Notes under the pieces: generated by a model
Database searches by the model: none
What the model was told of the DNA's origin: nothing
What the model saw: the letters and a program-made list of their open reading frames with translations, nothing else
NCBI GenBank assembly: GCA_017622235.1
Contig: JAGARN010000010.1
Coordinates: forward strand, 124,001 to 188,000
Direction of reading: 5' to 3'
Source of the DNA: Spirochaetaceae bacterium
GTDB taxonomy: Bacteria > Spirochaetota > Spirochaetia > Treponematales > Treponemataceae
Length of the DNA: 64,000 nt
In this document: positions 17,293-26,313 of the stretch, one piece after another
Position numbering within the stretch: position 1 is the stretch's first letter
How the letters are laid out: every line of letters begins with the position of its first letter
Made by a program: the position numbers and the translations under genes

Positions 17293-19260
17293 ATGATGAA
17301 TAAAAAAGCTTTAGAAGCTGTTGCACTTTCGATTCGTAGCCTTTCTATTGACGCTATTCAAAAAGCAAAGTCTGGTCATCCAGGGATGCCTTTAGGTTGT
17401 GCGGAATTGGCTGCAGTTTTGTATGGTGAAGTATTAAAACACAATCCTGCTGATTCCCAGTGGGTAAATAGGGATAGATTTTTGCTTTCTGCTGGTCATG
17501 GGTCAATGTTGCTTTATTCAATACTGCATTTAAGTGGTTACAAAGTATCTATCGATGACATAAAAAGTTTTAGACAACTTGGTTCTAAATGTCCTGGTCA
17601 TCCTGAATATGGTTGTACTGATGGAGTAGAAACTACAAGTGGCCCTTTAGGTCAAGGTATAGCATTGGCTGTTGGACAGGCTTTAGCAGAAAGTTTTTTA
17701 GCTACGACTTTTAATACAGAACAGCACAAAGTTGTTGACCATTATACATATTCTTTGGTGGGCGAAGGTTGTTTAATGGAAGGAGTTTCTTCAGAGGCTA
17801 GTAGTATTGCTGGGCATCTTCAGTTAGGAAAACTAATTGTTTTTTATGATGAAAATCGCATAAGCATTGATGGTTGCACAGACGACACTTTTTCTGAAGA
17901 TATTGCAGGTCGCTATAGAGCATATGGTTGGCAAGTCCTATCCGGTTCAATGTATGACGTTGAAGGAATTGTTTCTTTGGTGGAACAAGCAAAAAAGGAT
18001 ACAGTTCATCCTACGCTTATTATGCTTAAATCTGTTATTGGAAATTATTCTCCCTTGGCTGGCAGTGCCTCCTCTCATGGAGCACCACTTGGGGAAGAAA
18101 ATGTTGCAAAAACAAAACAGGCTTTGGGGATTGATCCAAATGCAAGTTTTTTTGTTCCTGCAACAGCTTATGAATACTTTGCTGAAAAGAAAAATGATTT
18201 TGAAAAAGCTCAATCTGAATGGAATGTGCTTTTTGAAGCTTGGTCTGTTGCTAATCCAGAAAAACGCAAACTCTGGGATTATGTTTATAGCTTACAGACA
18301 CCTACCGTTGAAGTGCCACAATTTAATGTTGGAGAATCTTTGGCTACAAGAGCCGCATCTGGAAAAATGTTACAAGCATATGCAAAGCTTTTGCCGACTT
18401 TAGTTGGTGGTTCTGCTGACCTAGAGGGACCAAATGCTACTGCACTTAAGGAGTATGGAATATATTCTGCTTCAAATAGGAATGGACGTACAATTCGTTT
18501 CGGTGTTCGAGAATTTGCCATGGCAGATATTGCGGCTGGAATGGTGCTTCACGGAGGAATGAGGGCTTTTTGTGCCACCTTTGCAGTCTTTGCAGATTAT
18601 ATGCGTCCTGCGATTCGTATGGCTTCTTTGATGAAGTTGCCTGTAATTTATATCTTGACACATGATTCAATTTATGTGGGTGAAGATGGACCAACACATC
18701 AGCCTGTAGAAACTATAGCGAGTCTTAGAGGAATGATTGGTCTACAAGTTTTACGCCCTGGAGATGCAGAAGAAGTTTGCGTTGCATGGCAAATGGCAAT
18801 GAATGCAAAAGATCATCCTGTTTGTCTTTTGTTTACACGCCAAAACGTGCCTGTGTACGAAAAAGATGATCCAGATTGGAAAAGAACCATTGAGTGTGGC
18901 GGTTATATTGTGCGTAAGGGAGGTGAGCGTCCTGATGTTACGTTACTTGCCACAGGTTCAGAAGTTAGTATGGCACTTAATGCTGCGGAAATGATAAAAG
19001 ACAAAATTGTTAGAGTTGTTTCAGTTGTTGATCAAGAACTTTTTGCAAGGCAACCAGAAGTGTTGCGTAAAACAATTACAGGTGATAATGCAAGAATTAT
19101 CGTTGTTGAAGCTGGAATAAAAATGGGCTGGGAAGGCTTTACGGCAACAGACGAGGATATCTTTTGCCTTAGGGATTTTGGTGTTTCTGCACCAGGTGGC
19201 AAAGTTGCAGAATATTTTGGTTTTACAGCCGAAAATCTTGCAAAGCTGATAGAGAAATAA
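17293..19260 (+). CDS. tkt: Transketolase
   Basis: Thiamine diphosphate enzyme of the non-oxidative pentose phosphate pathway. 655 residues, full length. The N-terminal domain has SGHPGMPLGCAELAAVLYG, the RDRFLLSAGHGSMLLYS substrate loop and LVGEGCLMEGVSSEASSIAGHL with the cofactor/metal motif GEG. The pyrimidine domain has FGVREFAMADIAAGMVLHGG with the catalytic glutamate, then HDSIYVGEDGPTHQPVE. Start ATG 17293 follows TTGGAG; ATG 17296 is equally possible. The stop is 21 nt before a terminator hairpin. Confidence 0.97.
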   Translation: MMNKKALEAVALSIRSLSIDAIQKAKSGHPGMPLGCAELAAVLYGEVLKHNPADSQWVNRDRFLLSAGHGSMLLYSILHLSGYKVSIDDIKSFRQLGSKCPGHPEYGCTDGVETTSGPLGQGIALAVGQALAESFLATTFNTEQHKVVDHYTYSLVGEGCLMEGVSSEASSIAGHLQLGKLIVFYDENRISIDGCTDDTFSEDIAGRYRAYGWQVLSGSMYDVEGIVSLVEQAKKDTVHPTLIMLKSVIGNYSPLAGSASSHGAPLGEENVAKTKQALGIDPNASFFVPATAYEYFAEKKNDFEKAQSEWNVLFEAWSVANPEKRKLWDYVYSLQTPTVEVPQFNVGESLATRAASGKMLQAYAKLLPTLVGGSADLEGPNATALKEYGIYSASNRNGRTIRFGVREFAMADIAAGMVLHGGMRAFCATFAVFADYMRPAIRMASLMKLPVIYILTHDSIYVGEDGPTHQPVETIASLRGMIGLQVLRPGDAEEVCVAWQMAMNAKDHPVCLLFTRQNVPVYEKDDPDWKRTIECGGYIVRKGGERPDVTLLATGSEVSMALNAAEMIKDKIVRVVSVVDQELFARQPEVLRKTITGDNARIIVVEAGIKMGWEGFTATDEDIFCLRDFGVSAPGGKVAEYFGFTAENLAKLIEK

Positions 19261-19278
19261 TTTTTAATAATTTCAAAC

Positions 19279-20271
19279 TTAGGCAGCCTTTTTTGAGGTT
19301 GCCTTTTTTTTCTTGTCAATCAAAGCACTTGTTATAAGCAGTATGATTCCGCCAACAATCATTAAAAGACATAGAATTTGCCCGGTTGAAATATTTAGTA
19401 GAGAAGTATTCAAATATGTTGGGGCATCTGTTGTAGTGGATATTCTGTAGCCAATATCAATGTCTGGTTCTCGGAAATACTCTATTACAAAACGGAAAAA
19501 GCCGTAACCTATTGTATAAATTGCTGAAAGAAAACCGTTAAAAGGTTTATGTTTGCGTAAAAGCCAAAGTATTGCCCAAAGAACAGTTCCTTCAAAAAAA
19601 GCCTCGTAGAGCTGACTTGGATGCCTAGGAAGATTTACAAGACGTTGCCCTTCTTCAATTACAATACCGGCTTTTTCTGCAAACTCTTGAACCCATGGAA
19701 TTGAAGCAGAAAAACTTTGTGCATTCGGAAAAATCATTCCCCACGGCATTGTGGTGATTCTGCCAAATAATTCACCGTTTAAGAAATTGCCTAAGCGACC
19801 AAATGTGTAACCAGCGGCGATAGCGATAACCATGGAATCAATCCATTGCAAAATAGGGCGTTTTTTTCTTATACACCAAACAATCATTCCTATAAGTCCG
19901 CCAATAAAACCACCATGATAGGACATTCCAGCAAGACCTGTAAAGTTGCCAGCTTCGTCAAAAGGCCAAAAAATAAGCCAAGGTTTTTGCCTGTAGATTC
20001 CACTAGTGTCATATATCAGTGTAGAAAAAATTCTTGCCCCAATTAATAGAAAAAGAATTCCCGTAGCAAAAAAACTATAAAGATCGTCTTCTGTTGCCTT
20101 GTAGTTAGGAGTGTCAAGATAACCTTCTTTCATTAGGCGACGCATAACAAAAAAAGCTGTACCGAAGGCAAAAATATACATTAGTCCGTACCAACGGAGC
20201 AAACCTAAAACAGGTATTCCAGGGAAAATTTCTGGATGAATCCAAGAAGGGTAGTTTATTGCTAGTGGCAT
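19279..20271 (-). CDS. lgt: Prolipoprotein diacylglyceryl transferase
   Basis: Inner-membrane enzyme that moves diacylglycerol from phosphatidylglycerol to the lipobox cysteine of prolipoproteins. About 330 residues and seven membrane segments. Diagnostic parts are LRWYGLMYIFAFGTAF, the Lgt block MSYHGGFIGGLIGMIVW with the conserved His, GRLGNFLNGELFGR, and RHPSQLYEAFFEG. Start 20271 is preferred because GGAG is 8 nt upstream; an ATG at 20289 overlaps that site. The tail is Lys-rich. Several lipoproteins in this window (35135, 55770, 59684) would be its substrates. Confidence 0.96.
   Translation of the reverse strand: MPLAINYPSWIHPEIFPGIPVLGLLRWYGLMYIFAFGTAFFVMRRLMKEGYLDTPNYKATEDDLYSFFATGILFLLIGARIFSTLIYDTSGIYRQKPWLIFWPFDEAGNFTGLAGMSYHGGFIGGLIGMIVWCIRKKRPILQWIDSMVIAIAAGYTFGRLGNFLNGELFGRITTMPWGMIFPNAQSFSASIPWVQEFAEKAGIVIEEGQRLVNLPRHPSQLYEAFFEGTVLWAILWLLRKHKPFNGFLSAIYTIGYGFFRFVIEYFREPDIDIGYRISTTTDAPTYLNTSLLNISTGQILCLLMIVGGIILLITSALIDKKKKATSKKAA
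19282..19311 (+). terminator. Rho-independent terminator after transketolase
   Basis: GGCAGCC (19282-19288) and GGTTGCC (19297-19303) form a 7-bp stem with one G-U pair, followed by a T-run (19304-19311). The T-run is on the plus strand, so it serves tkt. It overlaps the last codons of the convergent lgt gene. Confidence 0.85.
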
Positions 20272-20289
20272 TATAATTTCTCCATGCAA

Positions 20290-21417
20290 CTAAAGTTTGT
20301 ATCCTTGTGAAACAGCTTTTATCAGTTTTGATTTTAAAAGCTGGTTTTCTTTCCGTAACTGGGTAATTTCGTATTGTTGAGATTTAATTGTTTCTGCTAG
20401 ATCACCTGTGGTGAGTGCTCCAGAACCAAGCAAATCCTCAACATAAGACATCTTTGCTTCAAAATCATCTGCTGCTTCTGCTTCTGCTAGTTCAAAACTG
20501 TCTTCTATGTTGTTATCAAAAGTTAAGGTTTCAGAAACCATTATCTTTTCTGCAATTCGATATATTGACTGTGCTAATAAAGATTGAGGTTTGTAAATAA
20601 TTATAGGTAGTCTAGAGGCAAGAGCTTTGTCTTGCAAAGTATCTCTATAGATTATTCCTAAATGGTCAAGGTCAAGTCCTAAATATTCGTTGCATGAACG
20701 TCTGATTTTTAACGATTTATCCGCATCTCTTGGATCGTCAATCATGTTGAGAATTAATCTCGGTTTAAATTGTTCCATTCGGTGGCGGAATAATGCAGCA
20801 CTGGCTGGGTCAATCGTAGCAATATTTTCTACCAGTTTAGGAATGTATAGTCGCTGTAAACTAGCAGCGTCGGATTTAAGGTGTTCCAGATAAGCATAGG
20901 CTTTGGAGTTTTTTTTGAAAGTATTGTACATCATCCTGAATACTGTGTTTTTCAAAAAAAGGTAACCGTTTAGGGTGGCGGTTACAGTTGGAGCTGTTAC
21001 AACAATTCCCTGTGGTGAAAGCAAAAATAAATCCAAAATGGTTAGATGTGTTCCTGCTCCCAAGTCCAAAATCAGATAGTCAGCATCTAACGATTGGAAT
21101 TTGCGAATTAAATCATTTTTTTGGCTGATTTTTATGGCAGTAAGTCCAGGAATTTCTGAATCCCCAGGGATAAATTTTACGTTTTTATATTCTGAGTCAG
21201 CTATAATGTCTTCAAACTTTGCCTGACCAGTCAGATATGTGCCAAGCCCCACTTTTGGAGCTTGATGTCCTATTACAAGGTGAAGGTTAGAAGCTCCAAG
21301 ATCAAGATCAGCAAGTATTACTTTTTTATCAGACTGACCTAGTGCTATGGCTAAATTTGCAGAAAGTAGACTTTTTCCAACTCCACCTTTTCCACTAGCT
21401 ATAGGTATTATTTGCAT
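20290..21417 (-). CDS. MinD/ParA-type ATPase
   Basis: 375 residues. A deviant Walker A, SGKGGVGKSLLSANLA, begins near residue 8; LADLDLGASNLH and YLILDLGAGTHLTILDLF are the A' and Walker B-like segments. This arrangement is shared by FlhG/MinD2-like proteins that position flagella or other polar structures. A C-terminal extension (about 290-375) is acidic, then forms a short coiled coil (LAETIKSQQYEITQLRKENQLLKSKL). Context gives no flagellar genes, so the cargo is unknown. The start overlaps the preceding membrane-protein gene by 10 nt; AAGGAG is upstream. Confidence 0.85.
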   Translation of the reverse strand: MQIIPIASGKGGVGKSLLSANLAIALGQSDKKVILADLDLGASNLHLVIGHQAPKVGLGTYLTGQAKFEDIIADSEYKNVKFIPGDSEIPGLTAIKISQKNDLIRKFQSLDADYLILDLGAGTHLTILDLFLLSPQGIVVTAPTVTATLNGYLFLKNTVFRMMYNTFKKNSKAYAYLEHLKSDAASLQRLYIPKLVENIATIDPASAALFRHRMEQFKPRLILNMIDDPRDADKSLKIRRSCNEYLGLDLDHLGIIYRDTLQDKALASRLPIIIYKPQSLLAQSIYRIAEKIMVSETLTFDNNIEDSFELAEAEAADDFEAKMSYVEDLLGSGALTTGDLAETIKSQQYEITQLRKENQLLKSKLIKAVSQGYKL

Positions 21418-21872
21418 AGACCGTTTTCTCCTTGATCTGGCGTTTCGGTTAAATTTATGTGTTCTGGTGTGGAATTATTTTTTTTGCCACGCAAAAAAAC
21501 ACCTACGGATAGTATACCATCTATCAAAAAAAATATCATTAGAAAAAAAGAACGTTTTATTGAATAATAATCATTCATTTGACCATAGTTGAGTGAAAAA
21601 GGAATTGCGTCTCCAAAATAAATAAGAAGTCCTAGCATGGAAAAAACTTTGCAAATTAAATATAGATTGCGACAAGTGTTTTGTGTATTAGTATCTTCAT
21701 GTTGTATCATAAGAAATGAAAGTAAAAGAGGTAATGCTAAAAGAGGTATTGCAGCGTACCAAGAAGCAGGAAGAATTTCTATTGAAAGCTCTGGTCTTGT
21801 AAAGACTATAGCAATAAGTCTTGCTGTTTCGTAAAGCAAGAGAAATATAGAAAAAATTTTATTTTTTTGCAT
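21408..21872 (-). CDS. Uncharacterised four-helix membrane protein
   Basis: 154 residues from ATG 21872, with about four hydrophobic segments (IFSIFLLLYETARLIAIVF; IPLLALPLLLSFLMI; VFSMLGLLIYFGD; SFFLMIFFLIDGILSVGVFL) and a polar C-terminal tail of ~25 residues. No family recognised. The gene ends 10 nt inside the MinD/ParA gene, so both are probably made together and the protein may be its membrane partner, which is inference. Alternative starts at 21878 and 21908 are in frame; 21872 is preferred because a promoter -10 lies 7 nt upstream. Confidence 0.7.
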   Translation of the reverse strand: MQKNKIFSIFLLLYETARLIAIVFTRPELSIEILPASWYAAIPLLALPLLLSFLMIQHEDTNTQNTCRNLYLICKVFSMLGLLIYFGDAIPFSLNYGQMNDYYSIKRSFFLMIFFLIDGILSVGVFLRGKKNNSTPEHINLTETPDQGENGLCK

Positions 21873-21879
21873 ATACATA

Positions 21880-21908
21880 AAGGTAACGGTATAAATAACA
21901 GTGGTCAA
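21880..21908 (-). promoter_or_regulatory. Promoter, predicted leaderless
   Basis: On the minus strand: TTGACC (21908-21903), 17-nt spacer, TACCTT (21885-21880), then 7 nt to ATG 21872. The -10 match is moderate and no ribosome-binding site is visible. Confidence 0.45.
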
Positions 21909-21929
21909 TCCCTAGTAGAAAAAATATGC

Positions 21930-21962
21930 AAAACCTCTGCTTTTATAATTAGCAGAGGTTTT
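21930..21962 (-). terminator. Rho-independent terminator after the channel gene
   Basis: AAAACCTCTGC (21930-21940) pairs exactly with GCAGAGGTTTT (21952-21962), an 11-bp stem with an 11-nt loop. On the minus strand it follows the stop at 21973 and runs into a T-rich stretch; the plus strand also has a T-run. Confidence 0.85.
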
Positions 21963-21972
21963 GTTTTTTTTG

Positions 21973-23826
21973 TTAGTTTTCAGCTACCAGTATCAAACTA
22001 TCTTTTTCTGTAAAGGAAAAAGTTTCGTTTTTGGCTGGGTTAAGCACAATTTCAAAATCATTTTCATTAATGATTTTTTTGTAGCCGATTGCTACTTCGC
22101 CATAACGAGCAGCAGAAGCACAAACTGTATAAAAATTCATGTTAGAGCCACATTCTACGTAGCGAGAAACATTTTTCATATACAACTCTGAGCCTTCTTC
22201 GGAAAGTAAATTGTCTAGTATTGCGAATTGTTCTCTTGTTTGAGAAATTTGCGTTACCATTAAAGCTGTAATGTTGCTACTTATAACAAAGTCTGTAACC
22301 TTTGTAACTTGAGCTAACTCTTGGTTTTCTACGCTTCTCATTTCGCTTGTTACAGAGAATTTTAAGTTGTCAGAACGAGCAATGTCTCTTAGTTGTAGTA
22401 ACAAAAGCAATGTATGAGCATCAGCGTCGTTATCTTCACAAGAAGAATCTGTAAGAATTAGTACGTTTGCAGGTTTTTGTGCTAAAAGCTGCTTTAATTC
22501 GTTGCGGTCAAATATATTGCATTCTTGTACTTTAAGCCCAATATTTTTAAGTTTAAAATTCTCTGGTAGTTTGTCTTGTAATTCGCTTGCAAAAGCAGCT
22601 ACTGTAACAGTGTCGCCTGTAGTTGCGTAGGAGTCTAGCTCGGTTAGTATTTGTGCAAGCAATTCGTTGCAGCCTAAAATTAATGTGTTTTGAGCATAAG
22701 TTTTAAGTTCTTTTTCTGAAGCAAAAACTTCGTTCTGTATAGAGGCTGCCTGTTGCATAGGAACAGAAACCCCATCGTCTTCTGCAATAAGGATTAATTT
22801 GTCCGAAGCCTTTATAACAGTGTCCATAGGGGGATTAATTATAGGTTTACCTTCTTGGACAATTCCAATTACGGTAGATTTAGGGAACAAAAGATTTAAT
22901 TCTGACATTTTGCGACCTGTAACGGCAGGAATTGATTCTACATAAATTTCATCGCCACTATAACTAAGCAAATCTGTAAGTACTGTAGTCATGCCAGGTT
23001 GGCGACAAGTTTGTGCCATAATCCGGGCGATTGAATCTTGAAAGAACAAAATTTCTGCTTTGCCATTGCCTGCAATACGTGCTGCTTCCATATTATCTTT
23101 GTCGTAAATCAATGCTGTAATATAAGCGTCTTTATTTTCGCTTTCATCAAGTATTGTGGAACAGGCAAGAATTGCTTTTATGCTCATAAAATCATCTTCG
23201 GCATTTACTATTATGGAGCGACAGGTTTCTGGTGAACAAATGCTTACATCAGCAATGTTGTCCATGCAACCGCTTCGGCAGATGATACGAGTTGTTTTGG
23301 TGTCTTCAATACGTTGATTAATTGTATCTTCCATTTCGCTTTTGTCTTGGTTGTCCATAACTACTATAACGCTATTTTTGTGATTTTCGTTTGCAATTAT
23401 GAGTTCACGTATAATATTTAGTGCATTTTCGTTAAAACCGAGCAGAATTACGTGTTTCTTTTCTAAAACAATAGAATGACCTTTTCTCAAAGAATTCATC
23501 TTGTCTTCAAGACCTGTGCTGATTACACCAATCAACATACTTGTAATAAATAAACCACAAATTGTTACTATAGACATCAAAACCATAAAAATTATGCTGC
23601 CGTCATCTCCAGCAAGGGTTCCTGCGTCAATAGCGTGCATCAAACTTATCCACATGGATTTGAAAATACCATCGCCTTGTGGGTCGGCTAAAGCAGAGAT
23701 AATACCCGAAATAACAACTACAACTGCGGTTATAAGAAATAGCAACAGAATTAGAGATAGAGTTCCCTTTGACATCATATTGTCAAAGGAGTACTTAATT
23801 CTGTTCTTCCAGCTAGGTTTTTTCAT
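21973..23826 (-). CDS. CASTOR/POLLUX-like ion channel with RCK-type domains
   Basis: 617 residues. Two membrane segments flank a pore-like loop: about 24-46 (LSLILLLFLITAVVVVIS), the loop around residues 60-80 with SLMHAIDAGTLAGDDGS, and about 80-105 (IIFMVLMSIVTICGLFITSMLIGVIS). The DAGT element replaces a K-channel T-x-G-Y-G filter and is typical of the CASTOR/POLLUX/SYM8 family. Two Rossmann-like regulatory domains follow, starting at KKHVILLGFNENALNIIREL and at NTLILGCNELLAQILTEL. Plant homologues are nuclear cation channels in symbiosis; bacterial members are poorly studied. GGGAGA is the ribosome-binding site. It is its own unit with a terminator. Confidence 0.82.
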   Translation of the reverse strand: MKKPSWKNRIKYSFDNMMSKGTLSLILLLFLITAVVVVISGIISALADPQGDGIFKSMWISLMHAIDAGTLAGDDGSIIFMVLMSIVTICGLFITSMLIGVISTGLEDKMNSLRKGHSIVLEKKHVILLGFNENALNIIRELIIANENHKNSVIVVMDNQDKSEMEDTINQRIEDTKTTRIICRSGCMDNIADVSICSPETCRSIIVNAEDDFMSIKAILACSTILDESENKDAYITALIYDKDNMEAARIAGNGKAEILFFQDSIARIMAQTCRQPGMTTVLTDLLSYSGDEIYVESIPAVTGRKMSELNLLFPKSTVIGIVQEGKPIINPPMDTVIKASDKLILIAEDDGVSVPMQQAASIQNEVFASEKELKTYAQNTLILGCNELLAQILTELDSYATTGDTVTVAAFASELQDKLPENFKLKNIGLKVQECNIFDRNELKQLLAQKPANVLILTDSSCEDNDADAHTLLLLLQLRDIARSDNLKFSVTSEMRSVENQELAQVTKVTDFVISSNITALMVTQISQTREQFAILDNLLSEEGSELYMKNVSRYVECGSNMNFYTVCASAARYGEVAIGYKKIINENDFEIVLNPAKNETFSFTEKDSLILVAEN

Positions 23827-23948
23827 AATTGCTCTCCCATAACTAAAGATTTAACTGAAACCTTTAGGATTTTAATTTCTTTGATTATTGCAAGAATAAT
23901 TGAAAAACGCAATATGGAATGAAGATTCCTATAAGTTTATTTTTTTAC

Positions 23949-24013
23949 TTGCCCAAAATAAAAAAAAATTGATATATTATTTAGTGTCGCCTGTATTGTT
24001 TTAGGTGACGATT
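23949..24013 (+). promoter_or_regulatory. lemA promoter and 5'-end stem-loop
   Basis: TTGCCC (23949-23954), 18-nt spacer, TATATT (23973-23978). Directly at the predicted transcript start, GTCGCCT and AGGTGAC pair (7 bp with one G-U, ~10-nt loop, about 23986-24009) and are followed by T6. This can act as a stabilising 5' hairpin or a weak early terminator, about 35 nt ahead of ATG 24043. Confidence 0.5.
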
Positions 24014-24042
24014 TTTTGTTGTATGACACTTTGGAGGTTTTT

Positions 24043-24651
24043 ATGAGCGGTGGAACAAAAGTTTTGCTGGTAGTTATTGGTGTAATCGTTTTGCTTTGTG
24101 TTGTAGGTTGTTCTTTTTACACAAGCAGTTACAATAAAATGGTAACCTTGGACGAAAAAGTTTCTGAGCAGTGGGCACAAGTGCAGAATCAGTATCAACG
24201 CCGATATGACTTGATTCCAAACCTTGTTGAAACAGTTAAGGGTTATGCTTCTCATGAATCACAAGTTTTCACCGACATTGCAGACGCTCGTTCAAAAGTT
24301 GGCGGTGTTGTGCAGATTTCTGCGGAAGATTTAAATGATCCTGCAAAGTTGCAGCAGTTTCAAGAAGCACAAAACTCTTTAGGGGGAGCTTTGCAAAGAT
24401 TGCTTTCCGTAACAGAGAATTATCCAGAACTTCAGGCAAATCAGAATTTCTTGGCATTACAAGATCAGCTTGAGGGAACAGAAAATAGAATTGCTACAGC
24501 AAGACAGGATTTTAACAGTGCAGTAACATCGTATAATACTGCTATTCGAAAATTTCCACAGAATATAATTGCAAATATGTCTGGCTTTACGCAGAAAGCA
24601 AAGTTTGAAGCTGGTTCATCTGCTCAATCTGCTCCCTCTGTTTCATTCTAG
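24043..24651 (+). CDS. LemA family protein
   Basis: 202 residues. One N-terminal membrane segment (about 4-26, with a cysteine that could be read as a lipobox, VVGCS), then the helical LemA domain: SYNKMVTLDEKVSEQWAQVQ, YQRRYDLIPNLVETVKGYASHE, LSVTENYPELQANQNFLALQ, EGTENRIATARQDFN. LemA proteins are cell-envelope proteins of unclear function. GGAGG precedes ATG 24043; the in-frame TTG at 24016 is not needed. LemA genes are often next to TPM-domain genes, as here, so the three genes probably form one membrane-associated system. Confidence 0.93.
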   Translation: MSGGTKVLLVVIGVIVLLCVVGCSFYTSSYNKMVTLDEKVSEQWAQVQNQYQRRYDLIPNLVETVKGYASHESQVFTDIADARSKVGGVVQISAEDLNDPAKLQQFQEAQNSLGGALQRLLSVTENYPELQANQNFLALQDQLEGTENRIATARQDFNSAVTSYNTAIRKFPQNIIANMSGFTQKAKFEAGSSAQSAPSVSF

Positions 24652-24681
24652 TTTAGGTTTCAAATTTAGGTAGGTATAGCC

Positions 24682-25395
24682 ATGAAGAAAAAAACAATGT
24701 TGCGAAAGTTAAAGTTGACAGATAATTCGTTTCATAAAATTCGAGAAGCTGTAAAAAAAGCAGAAACTGGTACTTCTGGTGAAATAGCCTTAGCTGTAAC
24801 AGCTGAGAGTGCTCGTTATTCTGTGTATGAATTGTGTATGGCTTTGGTCGTGGGTGTTTTTTTCTTTGTGGTGTTATTGCCCTTTGCTGAGCCACTTCAA
24901 AATTTACTTGACAAAATAATGTGGGGTTCAGCTACATGGCATTTACCCGCTTTTTACGGTATTTCTTGTTTTGGCGTAGTGGCACTTTTGTTTTGGGTGG
25001 CAAATTTTCCTGCTATAGACAGACTTATTATTCCAAGAATGGCACGAAGTCAAATGGTTTATAATCGGGCCTTGCGGCATTTTGTGGAAAGTGGTGTTTA
25101 CGCAACACAAAACCGTTCTGGTATTTTAATTTTTGTTTCCTACATGGAACGTGAGGTACGGATTATCGCTGATAGCGGAATAAACGAAAAGATTTCTCCT
25201 GAATTATGGAATCTAATAGCCACCGATTTGGCTGAAGGTCTAGGAACTGATGACGCTACAGGTGCTTTTATTCGTGCAGTTGAACGGTGTGGTGAGCTTT
25301 TGCAAAAGTATTTCCCGTTACAAGATGATGTTGTTGATAACCCCAACGAACTTCCTGATGGGCTTGTCATTTTGGAGGACTCAGAATGGATTTAA
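24682..25395 (+). CDS. TPM-domain membrane protein
   Basis: 237 residues. A TPM-like domain is split around two membrane helices: residues 15-45 (FHKIREAVKKAETGTSGEIALAV) begin it, helices lie at about 52-75 and 92-112, and the second part carries RNRSGILIFVSYMEREVRIIADSGI-type strands at about 145-180 and TGAFIRAVERCGELL near 200. It is related to YgcG-type proteins but lacks a signal peptide. The last 10 nt overlap the next TPM gene, showing close coupling. Function is unknown; partner of LemA by neighbourhood. Confidence 0.82.
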   Translation: MKKKTMLRKLKLTDNSFHKIREAVKKAETGTSGEIALAVTAESARYSVYELCMALVVGVFFFVVLLPFAEPLQNLLDKIMWGSATWHLPAFYGISCFGVVALLFWVANFPAIDRLIIPRMARSQMVYNRALRHFVESGVYATQNRSGILIFVSYMEREVRIIADSGINEKISPELWNLIATDLAEGLGTDDATGAFIRAVERCGELLQKYFPLQDDVVDNPNELPDGLVILEDSEWI

Positions 25396-26183
25396 ATTCT
25401 AAAATTTGGCGTATATTGATTGGCTTGTCGATTATATTGTTATCTTTGTTTCCTGTTTATTCACTAGATGTTCCTTCTTGGACAGGTCCAATAAAGGATT
25501 CGGGAGAAGTTTTATCTGAAGAGCAAGAATCAGAACTTGAAAAATTCCTTACCGATGTGAATACAAATACAGGAATTCAAATGGCTGTTCTTACAATCCC
25601 ATCTCTTGAGGGAACTGCTATAGAAGATTATTCCATCAAAGTAGCTAGAGACTGGAAGCTAGGACAAGCCGAAACTGATAGCGGTGCATTGCTTGTTGTT
25701 GCTGTAGAAGATCGTGAACTTAGGATTGAAGTTGGCTATGGACTTGAGCCAAGTCTTACAGACGCTAAGTGTGGTTTAATTATTCGCAATGTTATTACGC
25801 CACATTTTCGCAACGGCGATTACGGAACAGGAATAACTGAGGGTATAAAGAACATGGTTGGTGTAGCTACAGCGGATGAGAGTCTTGTAGCAGCTTCTGT
25901 GGCTAACGATGATTCTGGTGCAGATAAAGAATCTATGATTGTTGCAGGTGTGTTCTTCTGCGTATTCACGGGTATTGTTGCAGCTGGAATAACGACTTCT
26001 GTGAAGGGTGGAACAAAAAAAGGTTCTAGCAGTGGCAACAGGACAATAATAATGCCTACAACTACCTTTAGTGGTTCAAGTATTTCTCGCAGTTCTAGCA
26101 GCAGCTCTAGCAGTTCTTCTTTCCGGAGTTTTTCTGGCGGCGGTGGAAGTTTTGGTGGTGGTGGAGCTTCTGGTAAATGGTAA
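25386..26183 (+). CDS. TPM-domain (YgcG-like) secreted/membrane protein with Ser/Gly-rich tail
   Basis: 265 residues. A signal peptide (about 1-26) precedes the TPM domain (about 35-165), which shows IKDSGEVLSEEQESELEKFL, GIQMAVLTI, DSGALLVVAVEDRELRIEVGYGLE and GDYGTGITEGI. A membrane segment follows near 185-205. The tail is low complexity: an uninterrupted Ser run and then SGGGGSFGGGGASGKW, as in many YgcG proteins that end in a glycine-rich stretch. The Ser run is encoded by alternating AGC/AGT/TCT codons, so it could vary in length. Third gene of the lemA cluster; 10-nt overlap with the previous gene. Confidence 0.88.
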   Translation: MDLNSKIWRILIGLSIILLSLFPVYSLDVPSWTGPIKDSGEVLSEEQESELEKFLTDVNTNTGIQMAVLTIPSLEGTAIEDYSIKVARDWKLGQAETDSGALLVVAVEDRELRIEVGYGLEPSLTDAKCGLIIRNVITPHFRNGDYGTGITEGIKNMVGVATADESLVAASVANDDSGADKESMIVAGVFFCVFTGIVAAGITTSVKGGTKKGSSSGNRTIIMPTTTFSGSSISRSSSSSSSSSSFRSFSGGGGSFGGGGASGKW

Positions 26184-26266
26184 TATAGTCCTTTGTTTTG
26201 TACTGTAGAGATATTGGAGAAAATAAAAAAACTCTGCTAATTATTTAGTTGGTGCTTTTCTTTAGC

Positions 26267-26295
26267 TTGTCTTATGCTGTTTTCAATGATATACT
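26267..26295 (+). promoter_or_regulatory. Promoter of the EAL-domain gene
   Basis: TTGTCT (26267-26272), 17-nt spacer, TATACT (26290-26295). The predicted start is near 26302, giving a very short leader of ~12 nt that still holds an AAGGTG ribosome-binding site before ATG 26314. Confidence 0.6.
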
Positions 26296-26313
26296 GTACC
26301 CGAAGGTGTATGC

